Source of the DNA: an uncultured Paracoccaceae bacterium | GTDB lineage: Bacteria; Pseudomonadota; Alphaproteobacteria; Rhodobacterales; Rhodobacteraceae | Length of the DNA stretch: 64,000 bases | Assembly (NCBI GenBank): GCA_938002605.1 | Contig: CALLAF010000033.1 | Coordinates: 1-64,000, forward strand | Direction: 5' to 3' | Shown here: positions 34,134-42,198 of the stretch, piece after piece | Numbering within the stretch: the stretch's first letter is position 1 | Layout: each line of letters begins with the position of its first letter | The notes under the pieces: generated by a model | The model's database searches: none | What the model saw: only the letters and a program-made list of their open reading frames with translations | Told to the model about the DNA's origin: nothing | Program-made: the position numbers and the translations under genes

Positions 34134-34270
34134 GTCACTGCCCCTGATAGATGTGGCAACCATATCCGGCAGCAGCCCCAACGACCATGCAAAAGCGACG
34201 TTTCGCGGACAATTTCGGAGCCAATAGTTTTCGGCGTGACGCAATGCAATCTGCGTGCTACCGATTGGAA

Positions 34271-35272
34271 ATGACCCCGCAAATGCGCCAATTCACGATC
34301 ATTTCTTTGCTGCCTGCGGCGCTAATTGTGGTCGCGCTGGGTTTCGGGGGCTTCTGGGTTCTTGTCGCCCTGATCTATCTGACCGGATTTGCGCGATTGG
34401 TTGATGCCGCAGTAAAATTTGATCGGGTCGCCAGCGAATTTCCGGCGGGCGCGGAGCTTTCTGTTACCCTTGCCGGGCTGCATTTTCTACTTTTGGCAGC
34501 GACTGTTCTTGTCCTTACAAATGGCCTGCATGGCACGTTCGAAGATATCGGGTTGTTTCTGGCAACCGGCCTGTTCATGGGGCAAATCAGTAACGCGAAT
34601 GCACATGAACTGATCCACCGCAGCAGACGCGCCCTGCACCTTTTGGGCATGTGGGTCTATATCTCTATGCTATTTGGGCATCATACCTCGGCGCATGTCT
34701 TGGTACATCACCGCCATGTGGCGACGGTGGATGATCCGAACACATCACGCCTTGGCGAAGATTTCTACCGCTTTGCGCGGCGCGCATGGGTCGGGTCATT
34801 CATGATGGGATACAAGGCCGAAGCAGCCCGCCCGCGTCCTGCATGGCGTAATCCCTATGTCACTTATATGCTTGGCGCGTTTGGGTTTATGATGCTCGCG
34901 CTCGCGATCGGCCCCAAAGCGCTGCTGCTTTATATCGGGCTATGTGCCTATGCGCAGATGCAGCTACTGATGTCAGACTATGTGCAGCACTACGGATTAA
35001 TGCGCGCCACCCAAAACAATGGCAAGCCAGAGCCCGTTGGACCCCAACACAGTTGGAACAGCCCGCGTTGGTTTACCTCTGCGATGATGCTTAACGCGAC
35101 ACATCATTCGGACCACCACGCACACCCATCACGCCATTTCCCCGCATTAACCGTGCCCGGGGACGCCCCCATGCTTCCTAAACCCCTGCCCATTATGGGT
35201 GCAATTGCGCTGATCCCACCGCTTTGGCGGCGTATGATGGACCCGTTGGTTGAAAGATATGAAAATGCTTAG
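34271..35272 (+). CDS. alkB: Alkane 1-monooxygenase (AlkB-type di-iron hydroxylase)
   Basis: The protein has the AlkB histidine clusters HELIHR (about 112-117), GHHTSAHVLVHHRHV (about 136-150) and THHSDHHAHPSRH (about 277-289), plus QHYGL, and four to six membrane helices. It would hydroxylate medium-chain alkanes with rubredoxin. No rubredoxin or reductase gene is near. At 333 residues it is shorter than Pseudomonas AlkB (about 400). The start is uncertain: ATG 34271 is preferred, 34283 and 34244 are alternatives. It is divergent from the FdsGB gene, 137 bases apart. Confidence 0.87.
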   Translation: MTPQMRQFTIISLLPAALIVVALGFGGFWVLVALIYLTGFARLVDAAVKFDRVASEFPAGAELSVTLAGLHFLLLAATVLVLTNGLHGTFEDIGLFLATGLFMGQISNANAHELIHRSRRALHLLGMWVYISMLFGHHTSAHVLVHHRHVATVDDPNTSRLGEDFYRFARRAWVGSFMMGYKAEAARPRPAWRNPYVTYMLGAFGFMMLALAIGPKALLLYIGLCAYAQMQLLMSDYVQHYGLMRATQNNGKPEPVGPQHSWNSPRWFTSAMMLNATHHSDHHAHPSRHFPALTVPGDAPMLPKPLPIMGAIALIPPLWRRMMDPLVERYENA

Positions 35273-35654
35273 ATTACTTCTTTTTTGCTGCGTTTTTGGC
35301 AGTTCTGTACAAGCGCAAAGCACCATGGATGCCGCCCGTTTTGACGCACATGTTACAGGGCGGACGATCACCTATCTTTATGTCCATGATGGTAGCACTG
35401 GAATCGAACGCTATCTGTCAGGGCGTCGCGTGATGTGGTCATCGACCGCGGGCATTTGCCAGCACGGTGTCTGGTATGAAAGCAAAGGAGATATTTGTTT
35501 TCGCTATGACCACGACCCTGAACCCAAGTGCTGGACTGTTTATGATGAACCCGGTGGGATACGCGGAGTCTATACGACGCGCGCACCGTTTACTGTGATC
35601 CGCGAAATGGAAGGCCGCGATGATCCGTTGATCTGCAACGATCTATCATCGTGA
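35259..35654 (+). CDS. Small secreted or periplasmic hypothetical protein
   Basis: The product of about 131 residues has a signal peptide (MKMLRLLLFCCVFGSSVQAQ, cleaved near AQS). Four cysteines in the mature part (GICQHGVW, GDICFRYD, PKCWTVYD, PLICNDL) are spaced so that two disulfides are possible. Its start overlaps the stop of alkB by 14 bases, so it is translated from the same message. No family is recognised. A role in the envelope next to hydrocarbon oxidation is speculation. Confidence 0.7.
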   Translation: MKMLRLLLFCCVFGSSVQAQSTMDAARFDAHVTGRTITYLYVHDGSTGIERYLSGRRVMWSSTAGICQHGVWYESKGDICFRYDHDPEPKCWTVYDEPGGIRGVYTTRAPFTVIREMEGRDDPLICNDLSS

Positions 35655-36499
35655 TACCCGCGCCCAAGATCATGACCCGCTTTGGCTTATGCGAAGCGGT
35701 TCTTGTCGATCAAAGCAAAATCGCAACCGTCTGGAAAGTGAAGCGCGCAGGCGCGGCTGCCGCGCTCAAAATCTACCATGATGGCGATACCCAGGATGAA
35801 TGGCCCGGCGTCGCGTTTGTCCAAAGCTGCGCGGGTATCGGCGCAGTCGAAATCTTTGATCATGCCGATGGGGCAATCGTAATGGAATGGCTCGATGGGC
35901 CGTCGCTTGGCGATATGGTGCACGCCGGAGACGATGCGCGGGCAAGCGCGATCCTTGGGGTTACGGCGGCACAAATCCACAGCAACACGACAGCGCGGAA
36001 TCTCCCGTTTTTGGACGACCGCATCGCGACGTTGCTGATGTTTAAACATCAGCCACATTGGCCGTCTGCTGTTTCCCAAACCATCACCGCAGCGCAATAC
36101 TTAGCCAGTCAGCTTATTAAAAAAATGCGTAATATCGGACCGTTACATGGCGACCTTCACCACGACAACATCCGCAAAGGTCCCCGTGGGTATCTGGCAC
36201 TTGATGCCAAAGGGCTGATAGGGGACCGCGCTTATGATCTGGCAAATGCATTTTTGAACCCCGTTGGCGCGGATGATCTTGTCGCCGATTGCGCGCGGGC
36301 AGTCCGCATGGCCAACACTTTGGCTGGGCCAGTAAATACCCCGGCGCATTACCTACTTGATTGGGCCATCGCTCATTGCGCGCTTACCCTCGCGTGGGAG
36401 AATGCAGCCCTGCCCGATGTGACCATGCTGAGCACCCTCATGCGGGCACGTCTACTTTGCGATGGTGCTGATACTGCCATCGGTGAATTCAATGTCTAG
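35651..36499 (+). CDS. APH(6)/hydroxyurea-type small-molecule kinase
   Basis: The 282-residue protein has LHGDLHHDN (about 165-173), the catalytic loop of phosphotransferases, and DAKGLIGDRAYDLANAFLNP (about 185-204), the metal loop with the DPKGLxGDxAYD shape typical of PF04655 (aminoglycoside and hydroxyurea kinases). It starts with GTG overlapping the upstream stop (GTGA). The final 48 bases overlap the converging xseA gene. Substrates in this family range from streptomycin to sugars, and the name does not prove antibiotic resistance. Confidence 0.82.
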   Translation: MIPAPKIMTRFGLCEAVLVDQSKIATVWKVKRAGAAAALKIYHDGDTQDEWPGVAFVQSCAGIGAVEIFDHADGAIVMEWLDGPSLGDMVHAGDDARASAILGVTAAQIHSNTTARNLPFLDDRIATLLMFKHQPHWPSAVSQTITAAQYLASQLIKKMRNIGPLHGDLHHDNIRKGPRGYLALDAKGLIGDRAYDLANAFLNPVGADDLVADCARAVRMANTLAGPVNTPAHYLLDWAIAHCALTLAWENAALPDVTMLSTLMRARLLCDGADTAIGEFNV

Positions 36500-37861
36500 G
36501 GGGCCTTTGGCATCAGCCGCGCGCGTGACAAGCCCATCCGTGCCATGCACAACCGCATAGCCCCGCGTCAAGGTTGCCTTATAGCCCAGCGTCTCGTGCA
36601 TCCGGTCTAGCGTTGCCAGACGTGCGGTTCGTTCTGTCTGCTGGCGCGTTGCGCGGTCAGACAGGCGGGTCATCGTCATAGCGAGCCGTTCAGATTGCCG
36701 TGTGATCCGGTCTTCGAGCAACTCAGGCGTAAGCCGTGCACAAAGCGTTGACAGGCGGCGGCGATCCTCTGCGATGCGGCGGCTCAAAATTGCCGGGCGC
36801 AACGCGGCTTCGGACAATTGTAGGCGCTTCTTGGCCGCCGCCGATTTGAGCGCGGCAGGCAGCCGATCTGCCAAGTGATCCAACCGTTGCGTCGGCACAT
36901 TCAGCAAGCTGTCCTTGCGCGGCAGTGCGCGCCCCAAATCACGGACGCGCTGCTGGCGTTGCGAAACGCCAGTGGTCAGCGCCCGGTTCAACCGCGCGGC
37001 TTGTTGATCGGCCCATGCTAACAGCTCCATCCGCACAGGCACCGCTAGTTCCGCTGCCGCTGTTGGGGTGGGTGCGCGCATATCTGAGACAAAATCGATC
37101 AGTGTCGTATCGGTTTCATGGCCAACTGCCGAAATCAGCGGGATGTCAGAAGCCGCCGCCGCACGCGCGACGATTTCTTCGTTAAACCCCCATAGGTCTT
37201 CGAGCGAACCGCCCCCACGGGCCACAATCAGCAATTCTGGGCGCGGCAATGCGCCACCCGGCGTTAACCGGTTGAACCCTTCAATTGCCGCAGCAACATC
37301 GGGTGCGCAGCGCTGCCCTTGCACCGCGACAGGCCAAACCAGCACCTTGCGCGGAAACCGGTCGCGCAAACGATGAAGAATATCGCGAATAACTGCACCG
37401 GACGGTGATGTGACAACGCCAATGATGCCGGGCAAATATGGCAGTGGCTGCTTGCGCTCAGGTGCAAACAATCCTTCGGCTGCCAAGGCTGCCTTGCGCT
37501 TTTCGAGCATCGCCATCAACGCACCGGCACCCGCAGGCGCGATGTCTTCGATGATCATCTGGTATTTGGACTGGCCGGGAAAAGTGGTCAGCTTACCTGT
37601 GGCGACAACTTCCATTCCCTCTTCTGGGCGATGCGCCAACCCTTGCGCGCGGCCTTTCCAGATGACGCTAGAAAGCACAGATCGGTCATCTTTGAGATCA
37701 AGATAAATATGCCCCGAACGCGGAAGTGATACACGCCCTACCTCGCCACGTACACGCACATGCGAAAACCCGCCCTCAATTGCCTTTTTAACGGCACCCG
37801 AAAGTTCGGACACCGAAAATTCAGGCGTATTATCCGCCGGGCCATCATCAAACAGATCCAT
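36452..37861 (-). CDS. xseA: Exodeoxyribonuclease VII large subunit
   Basis: The 469-residue protein begins with an OB-fold (SVSELSGAVKKAIEGGFSHV, GHIYLDLKDD) and carries the nuclease core with GVVTSPSGAVIRDILHRLRD, LLIVARGGGSLEDLWGFNEE and ISAVGHETDTTLIDFVSD. It degrades single-stranded DNA with many XseB subunits. The C-terminal third is long and helical, as expected. The ATG overlaps the stop of the upstream membrane protein gene (TAATG), so the two are coupled. Confidence 0.96.
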   Translation of the reverse strand: MDLFDDGPADNTPEFSVSELSGAVKKAIEGGFSHVRVRGEVGRVSLPRSGHIYLDLKDDRSVLSSVIWKGRAQGLAHRPEEGMEVVATGKLTTFPGQSKYQMIIEDIAPAGAGALMAMLEKRKAALAAEGLFAPERKQPLPYLPGIIGVVTSPSGAVIRDILHRLRDRFPRKVLVWPVAVQGQRCAPDVAAAIEGFNRLTPGGALPRPELLIVARGGGSLEDLWGFNEEIVARAAAASDIPLISAVGHETDTTLIDFVSDMRAPTPTAAAELAVPVRMELLAWADQQAARLNRALTTGVSQRQQRVRDLGRALPRKDSLLNVPTQRLDHLADRLPAALKSAAAKKRLQLSEAALRPAILSRRIAEDRRRLSTLCARLTPELLEDRITRQSERLAMTMTRLSDRATRQQTERTARLATLDRMHETLGYKATLTRGYAVVHGTDGLVTRAADAKGPLDIEFTDGSISTIAK

Positions 37862-38451
37862 TAGTCATCCTTGGAGGTTGGTAATTGCACAGGCAGCGAC
37901 GAATATTTCCATTGTAAAAACCCGCTAATCGAAATGACCATCGCACCAAAAAACGCGAAAACATATGAAGAAAATATCATCGCCAGGGCAAAGGCGGCAA
38001 ACCCAATCACCCACATCAAGAATTGCGAAAACCGCATCATTCCATCATCGGGATCGGGCCAATATTGCACCTGCGCACGGCCAAATTCTTGGGCGTAATA
38101 GTCAAGCGTGCGTTCATACGCCGGATCATCTGCCAATGGCGGGAGATCTTCGGCGCGGTGGATCGTGCGGCCGATGATCCGTGGACAAAAATCACGAAAA
38201 TACGCTTTTTCATCAGCGATATGCAGCTGCCAGACCTGATCAACAATTGGCGAAGGCGTCAGATCTTCGCCCGTCGATCCGATCAAATACATAAACCGCC
38301 GATATTCCTCGACAACGGTATAACACACATCAACGTCATAGCCTGTCGCATCGCGCAGCTGTTCAACGAGAGACCGGGTCAGAGGACGTTCATGAAAACT
38401 ATAGCCCTCAAGCCGGTGCCAAAGCCTGCGATCACGTTTTTCCCTGTTCAT
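37861..38451 (-). CDS. GRDP-like (glycine-rich domain-like) membrane protein
   Basis: The 196-residue protein begins MNREKRDRRLWHRL. It contains VEEYRRFMYLIG and IVDQVWQLHIADEKAY (about 69-84), matching the VDxxWHxHxxxxxxY motif of glycine-rich domain-like proteins, then a long C-terminal hydrophobic region with two helices (about 140-180). ATG 38451 has GGGCGA upstream and is favoured over an open frame to 38634. The function of the domain in bacteria is unknown. Confidence 0.8.
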   Translation of the reverse strand: MNREKRDRRLWHRLEGYSFHERPLTRSLVEQLRDATGYDVDVCYTVVEEYRRFMYLIGSTGEDLTPSPIVDQVWQLHIADEKAYFRDFCPRIIGRTIHRAEDLPPLADDPAYERTLDYYAQEFGRAQVQYWPDPDDGMMRFSQFLMWVIGFAAFALAMIFSSYVFAFFGAMVISISGFLQWKYSSLPVQLPTSKDD

Positions 38452-38585
38452 GTATCGCCCTTCGCACGTCTTGCGGTCAAAATTAGCGCGGATCAACGCA
38501 AAAGGCCAAGCCCAAATCGCTGCGCACTTGTGATCAGACGCATGCAGCCCTAAAACCAGCGCAAACATGGCATATGGGGCAGCAA

Positions 38586-39848
38586 ATGAATATTCTGATC
38601 TTGGGTAGCGGCGGACGCGAACATAGTTTGGCATGGGCTGTTAAGCAAAACCCGAAATGTGACCGCCTGATCGTCGCGCCCGGCAACGCCGGGATCGCAC
38701 AGATCGCCGAATGCGCCGATATCAACATTCTTGACGGCGGTGATGTCGCGACATTTGCCGAAGAAAACGCCATCAGTTTTGTCATCGTCGGCCCCGAAGC
38801 CCCGCTTGCGGCGGGTGTTGCAGATCGTTTGCGCGCGGCCGGAATTCTGGTGTTCGGCCCAAGCCAAGCTGCCGCGCAGCTTGAGGCGTCAAAATCATTT
38901 ACCAAAGCTATCTGCGACGCGGCGGGTGCCCCCACCGCCGCCTATGCACATTTCACTGATGGCGATGCCGCCCGCGACTACATCCGCGCCCAAGGGGCAC
39001 CCATCGTAGTGAAGGCAGATGGCCTGGCCGCAGGCAAAGGCGTGATCGTTGCCATGACCGAGGATGAAGCACTGGCAGCCATCGACGACATGTTTGATGG
39101 CAGCTTTGGTGACGCCGGCGCAGAGGTTGTAGTCGAAGAATTTATGGAAGGCGAAGAAGCGTCTTTCTTTGTGCTATGTGACGGGGAAACCATCCTGCCA
39201 GTTGGCACCGCCCAAGACCATAAACGCGCCTTTGATGGTGATACGGGCCCGAACACAGGCGGGATGGGCGCCTATTCCCCTGCCCCGGTGATGACCGATG
39301 TCGTCACCCAAAAAGCGCTTGATGAAATCATTAAACCAACGATGGATGAAATGGCGAAACGCGGCACACCGTTTCAGGGCGTGCTGTTTGTTGGGCTGAT
39401 GATCCAAGACGGGCAGCCGCGGCTGGTCGAATATAACGTGCGCTTTGGTGATCCAGAATGCCAATGCCTGATGATGCGGCTTGGCGGGCAGATCCTTGAT
39501 CTGCTAGAGGCCTGCGCAAAGGGTCGGCTATCAGAGGTTGCAGTGAACTGGGCCGATGATCATGCATTGTCTGTGGTCATGGCGGCCAAAGGGTACCCGG
39601 GATCCTACGAAAAAGGAACCGTGATCAAAGGGTTGGATACGCTGCCCGAAGATAGTTTCAACATGGTGTTCCACGCAGGCACCGCCGAAAAGGACGGGCA
39701 AATCACCGCGATCGGCGGGCGGGTCTTGAACATCACGGCACGCGGTGCAACCCTAGCCGAAGCCCATAAGAACGCCTATGCGATGGCGCAATCAATTGAC
39801 TGGGATCAAGGGTTTTATCGGTCGGATATCGGCTGGCGCGCGCTCTAA
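38586..39848 (+). CDS. purD: Phosphoribosylamine-glycine ligase
   Basis: The 420-residue ATP-grasp enzyme makes glycinamide ribonucleotide in purine synthesis. It starts [17 protein letters not shown] and has GLAAGKGV (ATP loop), [15 protein letters not shown] and [10 protein letters not shown], all diagnostic. ATG 38586 was chosen over 38574 because the family begins there. It is divergent from the GRDP-like gene and converges on the outer-membrane protein gene across a palindromic terminator. Confidence 0.97.
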   Translation: MNILILGSGGREHSLAWAVKQNPKCDRLIVAPGNAGIAQIAECADINILDGGDVATFAEENAISFVIVGPEAPLAAGVADRLRAAGILVFGPSQAAAQLEASKSFTKAICDAAGAPTAAYAHFTDGDAARDYIRAQGAPIVVKADGLAAGKGVIVAMTEDEALAAIDDMFDGSFGDAGAEVVVEEFMEGEEASFFVLCDGETILPVGTAQDHKRAFDGDTGPNTGGMGAYSPAPVMTDVVTQKALDEIIKPTMDEMAKRGTPFQGVLFVGLMIQDGQPRLVEYNVRFGDPECQCLMMRLGGQILDLLEACAKGRLSEVAVNWADDHALSVVMAAKGYPGSYEKGTVIKGLDTLPEDSFNMVFHAGTAEKDGQITAIGGRVLNITARGATLAEAHKNAYAMAQSIDWDQGFYRSDIGWRAL

Positions 39849-39853
39849 GTTTG

Positions 39854-39886
39854 CGCATGGCCACCGCAAAAACTGGCGGCCATGCG
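39854..39886. terminator. Palindromic terminator between purD and the OMP gene
   Basis: CGCATGGCC and GGCCATGCG pair over nine bases, with an inner CC-GG pair past one mismatch and a nine-base loop. It lies between converging genes and can serve both directions. T-runs are weak on both sides. Confidence 0.55.
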
Positions 39887-39892
39887 TGATCG

Positions 39893-40519
39893 TTAAAAGT
39901 GGAACGATGCGCGCACCATCGCTGTGTTGAACTCAACATCGTACCCGGTGCCATCCATATCTTCAAAACTGTGGATTAAATACTCGGCGCCAATTGAGAT
40001 GCTATCAGATACCATCATATCAGCCCCAACACCGTAAAACGGGGCTGTATCGGCCATTTCAGTGGTCAGGCCAAAGGCGGTAATGCTCATATCAGCATAG
40101 GCCAAGCCAGCGGTTCCATAGACAAGGGCGTTGCCAATGTTTGCGCCTGCGCGCAGCTTAAGATGCGCCAATGTGGACAGTTCAGTTTCTATAAATTCCT
40201 CTCCGTCGGCAATATCGCTGCCGGACGTGTTATAATCAATTTCAGCACCAAGGGTCATGCCACCAAACGCGCGCTGCACACCTGCGTGCACACCGTAAAT
40301 CGGGCCGTCTATATCAAAACTAGGCGTGTTTGTTGTTACAAATTCATTCGCCAAATCCCCTGAAAGGTTCCCGGCCTGCACACCTGCATACCAATCAAGT
40401 GGCACCACGACAGGGGGCGCCGGGGGGACGACAGGAATAATTGGGTCAGATAGCCCACCGGCAAAGGCGTTCTGCGCAACAAAGGAACCTGCGAATAATA
40501 CTGGCATAAAAATCTTCAT
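39893..40519 (-). CDS. Outer-membrane beta-barrel protein
   Basis: The 208-residue precursor has a signal peptide (MKIFMPVLFAGSFVAQNAFA), a proline-rich spacer (DPIIPVVPPAPPVVVPLDW), and alternating beta-strand segments ending with the aromatic VRASFHF, the C-terminal recognition signal of outer-membrane barrels. It resembles the eight-strand Omp25/Opa-like family. The start at 40519 has GGAGATACGAT just upstream. A pore or adhesion role cannot be decided from the sequence. Confidence 0.88.
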   Translation of the reverse strand: MKIFMPVLFAGSFVAQNAFAGGLSDPIIPVVPPAPPVVVPLDWYAGVQAGNLSGDLANEFVTTNTPSFDIDGPIYGVHAGVQRAFGGMTLGAEIDYNTSGSDIADGEEFIETELSTLAHLKLRAGANIGNALVYGTAGLAYADMSITAFGLTTEMADTAPFYGVGADMMVSDSISIGAEYLIHSFEDMDGTGYDVEFNTAMVRASFHF

Positions 40520-40645
40520 ATCGTATCTCCATAATAAAATGTTGGTGATACGTAGATTCTGACACGGAAATTGTTTCGCGATCAAGACTTATAGCACAAA
40601 GATAAGCGCACTGTTGCCGATACTTGCAAACACTTCATAACAAAG

Positions 40646-40680
40646 AAAAAAGCCGCGCCCATTGTCTGGGCACGGCTTTA
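40646..40680 (-). terminator. Rho-independent terminator of carD
   Basis: On the minus strand GCCGTGCCC and GGGCGCGGC form a nine-base stem (one U-G pair) with a seven-base loop, followed by TTTTTTC. The U-G pair becomes a C-A mismatch on the other strand, so it serves the minus strand. It is 24 bases past the carD stop. Confidence 0.9.
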
Positions 40681-40703
40681 AAAGATATTAAAGCGGGGCT
40701 TGG

Positions 40704-41210
40704 CTAGGCCGCGCGGCCAACCAACACGGATGTGATTTCCTCACCGGCAACAGATTCTTCGCTACCCGCAACAACTGCAAACTCGCGTGTCAGACGCTCA
40801 AGCGCGGCTTCATAAAGCTGGCGTTCTGAATAGCTTTGTTCTCGCTGGTCATCTTGGCGGTGCAAATCGCGGACCACTTCGGCAATCGCGATCAAATCGC
40901 CCGAGTTGATTTTTTGCTCATATTCTTGCGCCCGGCGGGACCACATGGCTTTTTTGACCTTGGCTTTGCCCTTTAGCGTTTTGATCGCTTGGGCCACGAC
41001 ATCAGGTGTAGCAAGCGCACGCATACCGACGTCAGTGGCTTTATGGGTAGGCACCCGCAGCGTCATCTTGTCTTTTTCAAATGCAATCACAAACATCTCT
41101 AGCTCAAAACCCGCAACTTCTTGGGTTTCAATAGACACAATTTTGCCAACGCCGTGCGCCGGGTAAACAACAAATTGTTCGGGGCTAAATTCGCTTTTTT
41201 TCTTACTCAT
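40704..41210 (-). CDS. CarD family transcription regulator
   Basis: The 168-residue protein has an RNA polymerase-interacting domain (PEQFVVYPAHGVGKIVSIE, MTLRVPTHKATDVGMRAL) and a helical DNA-minor-groove domain (MWSRRAQEYEQKINSGD, RQLYEAALERLTREFAVV). CarD stabilises promoter melting by RNA polymerase and is abundant in alphaproteobacteria. The start at 41210 has AAGGACAACC directly upstream. It follows fdxA after 213 bases and ends in a strong terminator. Confidence 0.95.
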   Translation of the reverse strand: MSKKKSEFSPEQFVVYPAHGVGKIVSIETQEVAGFELEMFVIAFEKDKMTLRVPTHKATDVGMRALATPDVVAQAIKTLKGKAKVKKAMWSRRAQEYEQKINSGDLIAIAEVVRDLHRQDDQREQSYSERQLYEAALERLTREFAVVAGSEESVAGEEITSVLVGRAA

Positions 41211-41423
41211 GGTTGTCCTTTCAAGACGATCCAACGAACCGATAGACAACAAAAAATCCGGCGGCGACAAAGGTCACCGTCGGGTATTGCCTGTTTCACT
41301 TTGGATCAACGTGTTCTTAGCATTGCGCACAGTATATCACAAAAATGCCGTCTCTAAAAGCGCCGCGATGCAGCATATATTCCGCCTTTAAAAACAGGGC
41401 AGTCACAGCACGAGCTAGCCGAA

Positions 41424-41759
41424 TCAACCACCCTCGCCGGGGGCTTCGGACAGTAGCTCAAGCTTGCCTGGCTTGCCGTCCATCTCTTCGGCTTCAGGCA
41501 GCGGATCTTTCTTCGTGATGATCACCGGCCACATTTCAGCGTATTTGCGGTTCAGCTCAACCCATTTTTCCATGTCCGGCTCTGTGTCGGGCCGGATTGC
41601 ATCAGCGGGGCATTCAGGTTCACACACGCCACAATCAATGCATTCGTCAGGGTGAATAACGAGTGTGTTTTCGCCTTCATAGAAACAATCCACGGGGCAA
41701 ACTTCGACACAGTCTGTGAATTTACACGCGATGCAATTTTCAGTGACGATATAGGTCAT
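41424..41759 (-). CDS. fdxA: Seven-iron ferredoxin FdxA
   Basis: The 111-residue protein carries the cysteine pattern of a 3Fe-4S/4Fe-4S ferredoxin: Cys9, Cys17 and Cys50 for the first cluster, Cys21, Cys40, Cys43 and Cys46 for the second ([20 protein letters not shown] and [13 protein letters not shown]). An extra Cys12 is common. The C-terminal extension ([16 protein letters not shown] and after) is typical of FdxA. It follows the S4-domain gene after 49 bases, and that run continues into carD. Confidence 0.96.
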   Translation of the reverse strand: MTYIVTENCIACKFTDCVEVCPVDCFYEGENTLVIHPDECIDCGVCEPECPADAIRPDTEPDMEKWVELNRKYAEMWPVIITKKDPLPEAEEMDGKPGKLELLSEAPGEGG

Positions 41760-41808
41760 AGGGGCTTCCGATTATCTAACAAAGGACTTGCTAGAATAGA
41801 CTGCGCGG

Positions 41809-42198
41809 TCATTCAAGGTCGAAAGATGTATCAACACCACGATGCGTCATCATATCCCGGCGTTGCTTCTTTGTTGGGCGACCTTTCCTATCAGCGCCCG
41901 GATTATAGGGACGGCGTTCTACCGCGGGCGACATATCTTCATATAGTGCCTGCGCTTCGGGCGCTGGCCCCCGGCGCGTGCCAAGATCAAGGATTCGCAC
42001 GACTTTCGTCGCATCCGCTTGCGTAAAGGTCAGCACATCCCCTGCCCCAACGCCGCGCGCGGGTTTGCTCACGGGGTTTCCATCGATACGTACTTTGCCA
42101 AATGTGATCACCCCGGCAGCAAGGCTGCGCGATTTAAAAAACCGCGCCTGCCAAAGCCATTTATCCAGCCGGATCGTTTGCCGGGGTGCTTCGGTCAA
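41809..42198 (-). CDS. S4 RNA-binding protein (Hsp15-like)
   Basis: The 129-residue protein has the S4 fold IRLDKWLWQARFFKSRSLAA and KVRIDGNPVSKPARGVGAGD, as in Hsp15, which rescues nascent chain-tRNA bound to free 50S subunits, followed by a basic tail (RPYNPGADRKGRPTKKQRRD). The start overlaps the stop of the helicase gene by four bases (ATGA), so the two are translationally coupled. Confidence 0.92.
   Translation of the reverse strand: MTEAPRQTIRLDKWLWQARFFKSRSLAAGVITFGKVRIDGNPVSKPARGVGAGDVLTFTQADATKVVRILDLGTRRGPAPEAQALYEDMSPAVERRPYNPGADRKGRPTKKQRRDMMTHRGVDTSFDLE

Noticed and set aside
34151-34270. N-terminal extension of AlkB
   Set aside because: It overlaps the divergent promoter region and shows no AlkB similarity.
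35651-36499. Reading the kinase as a streptomycin resistance gene
   Set aside because: The family includes many substrates, and no mobile element or resistance context is present.
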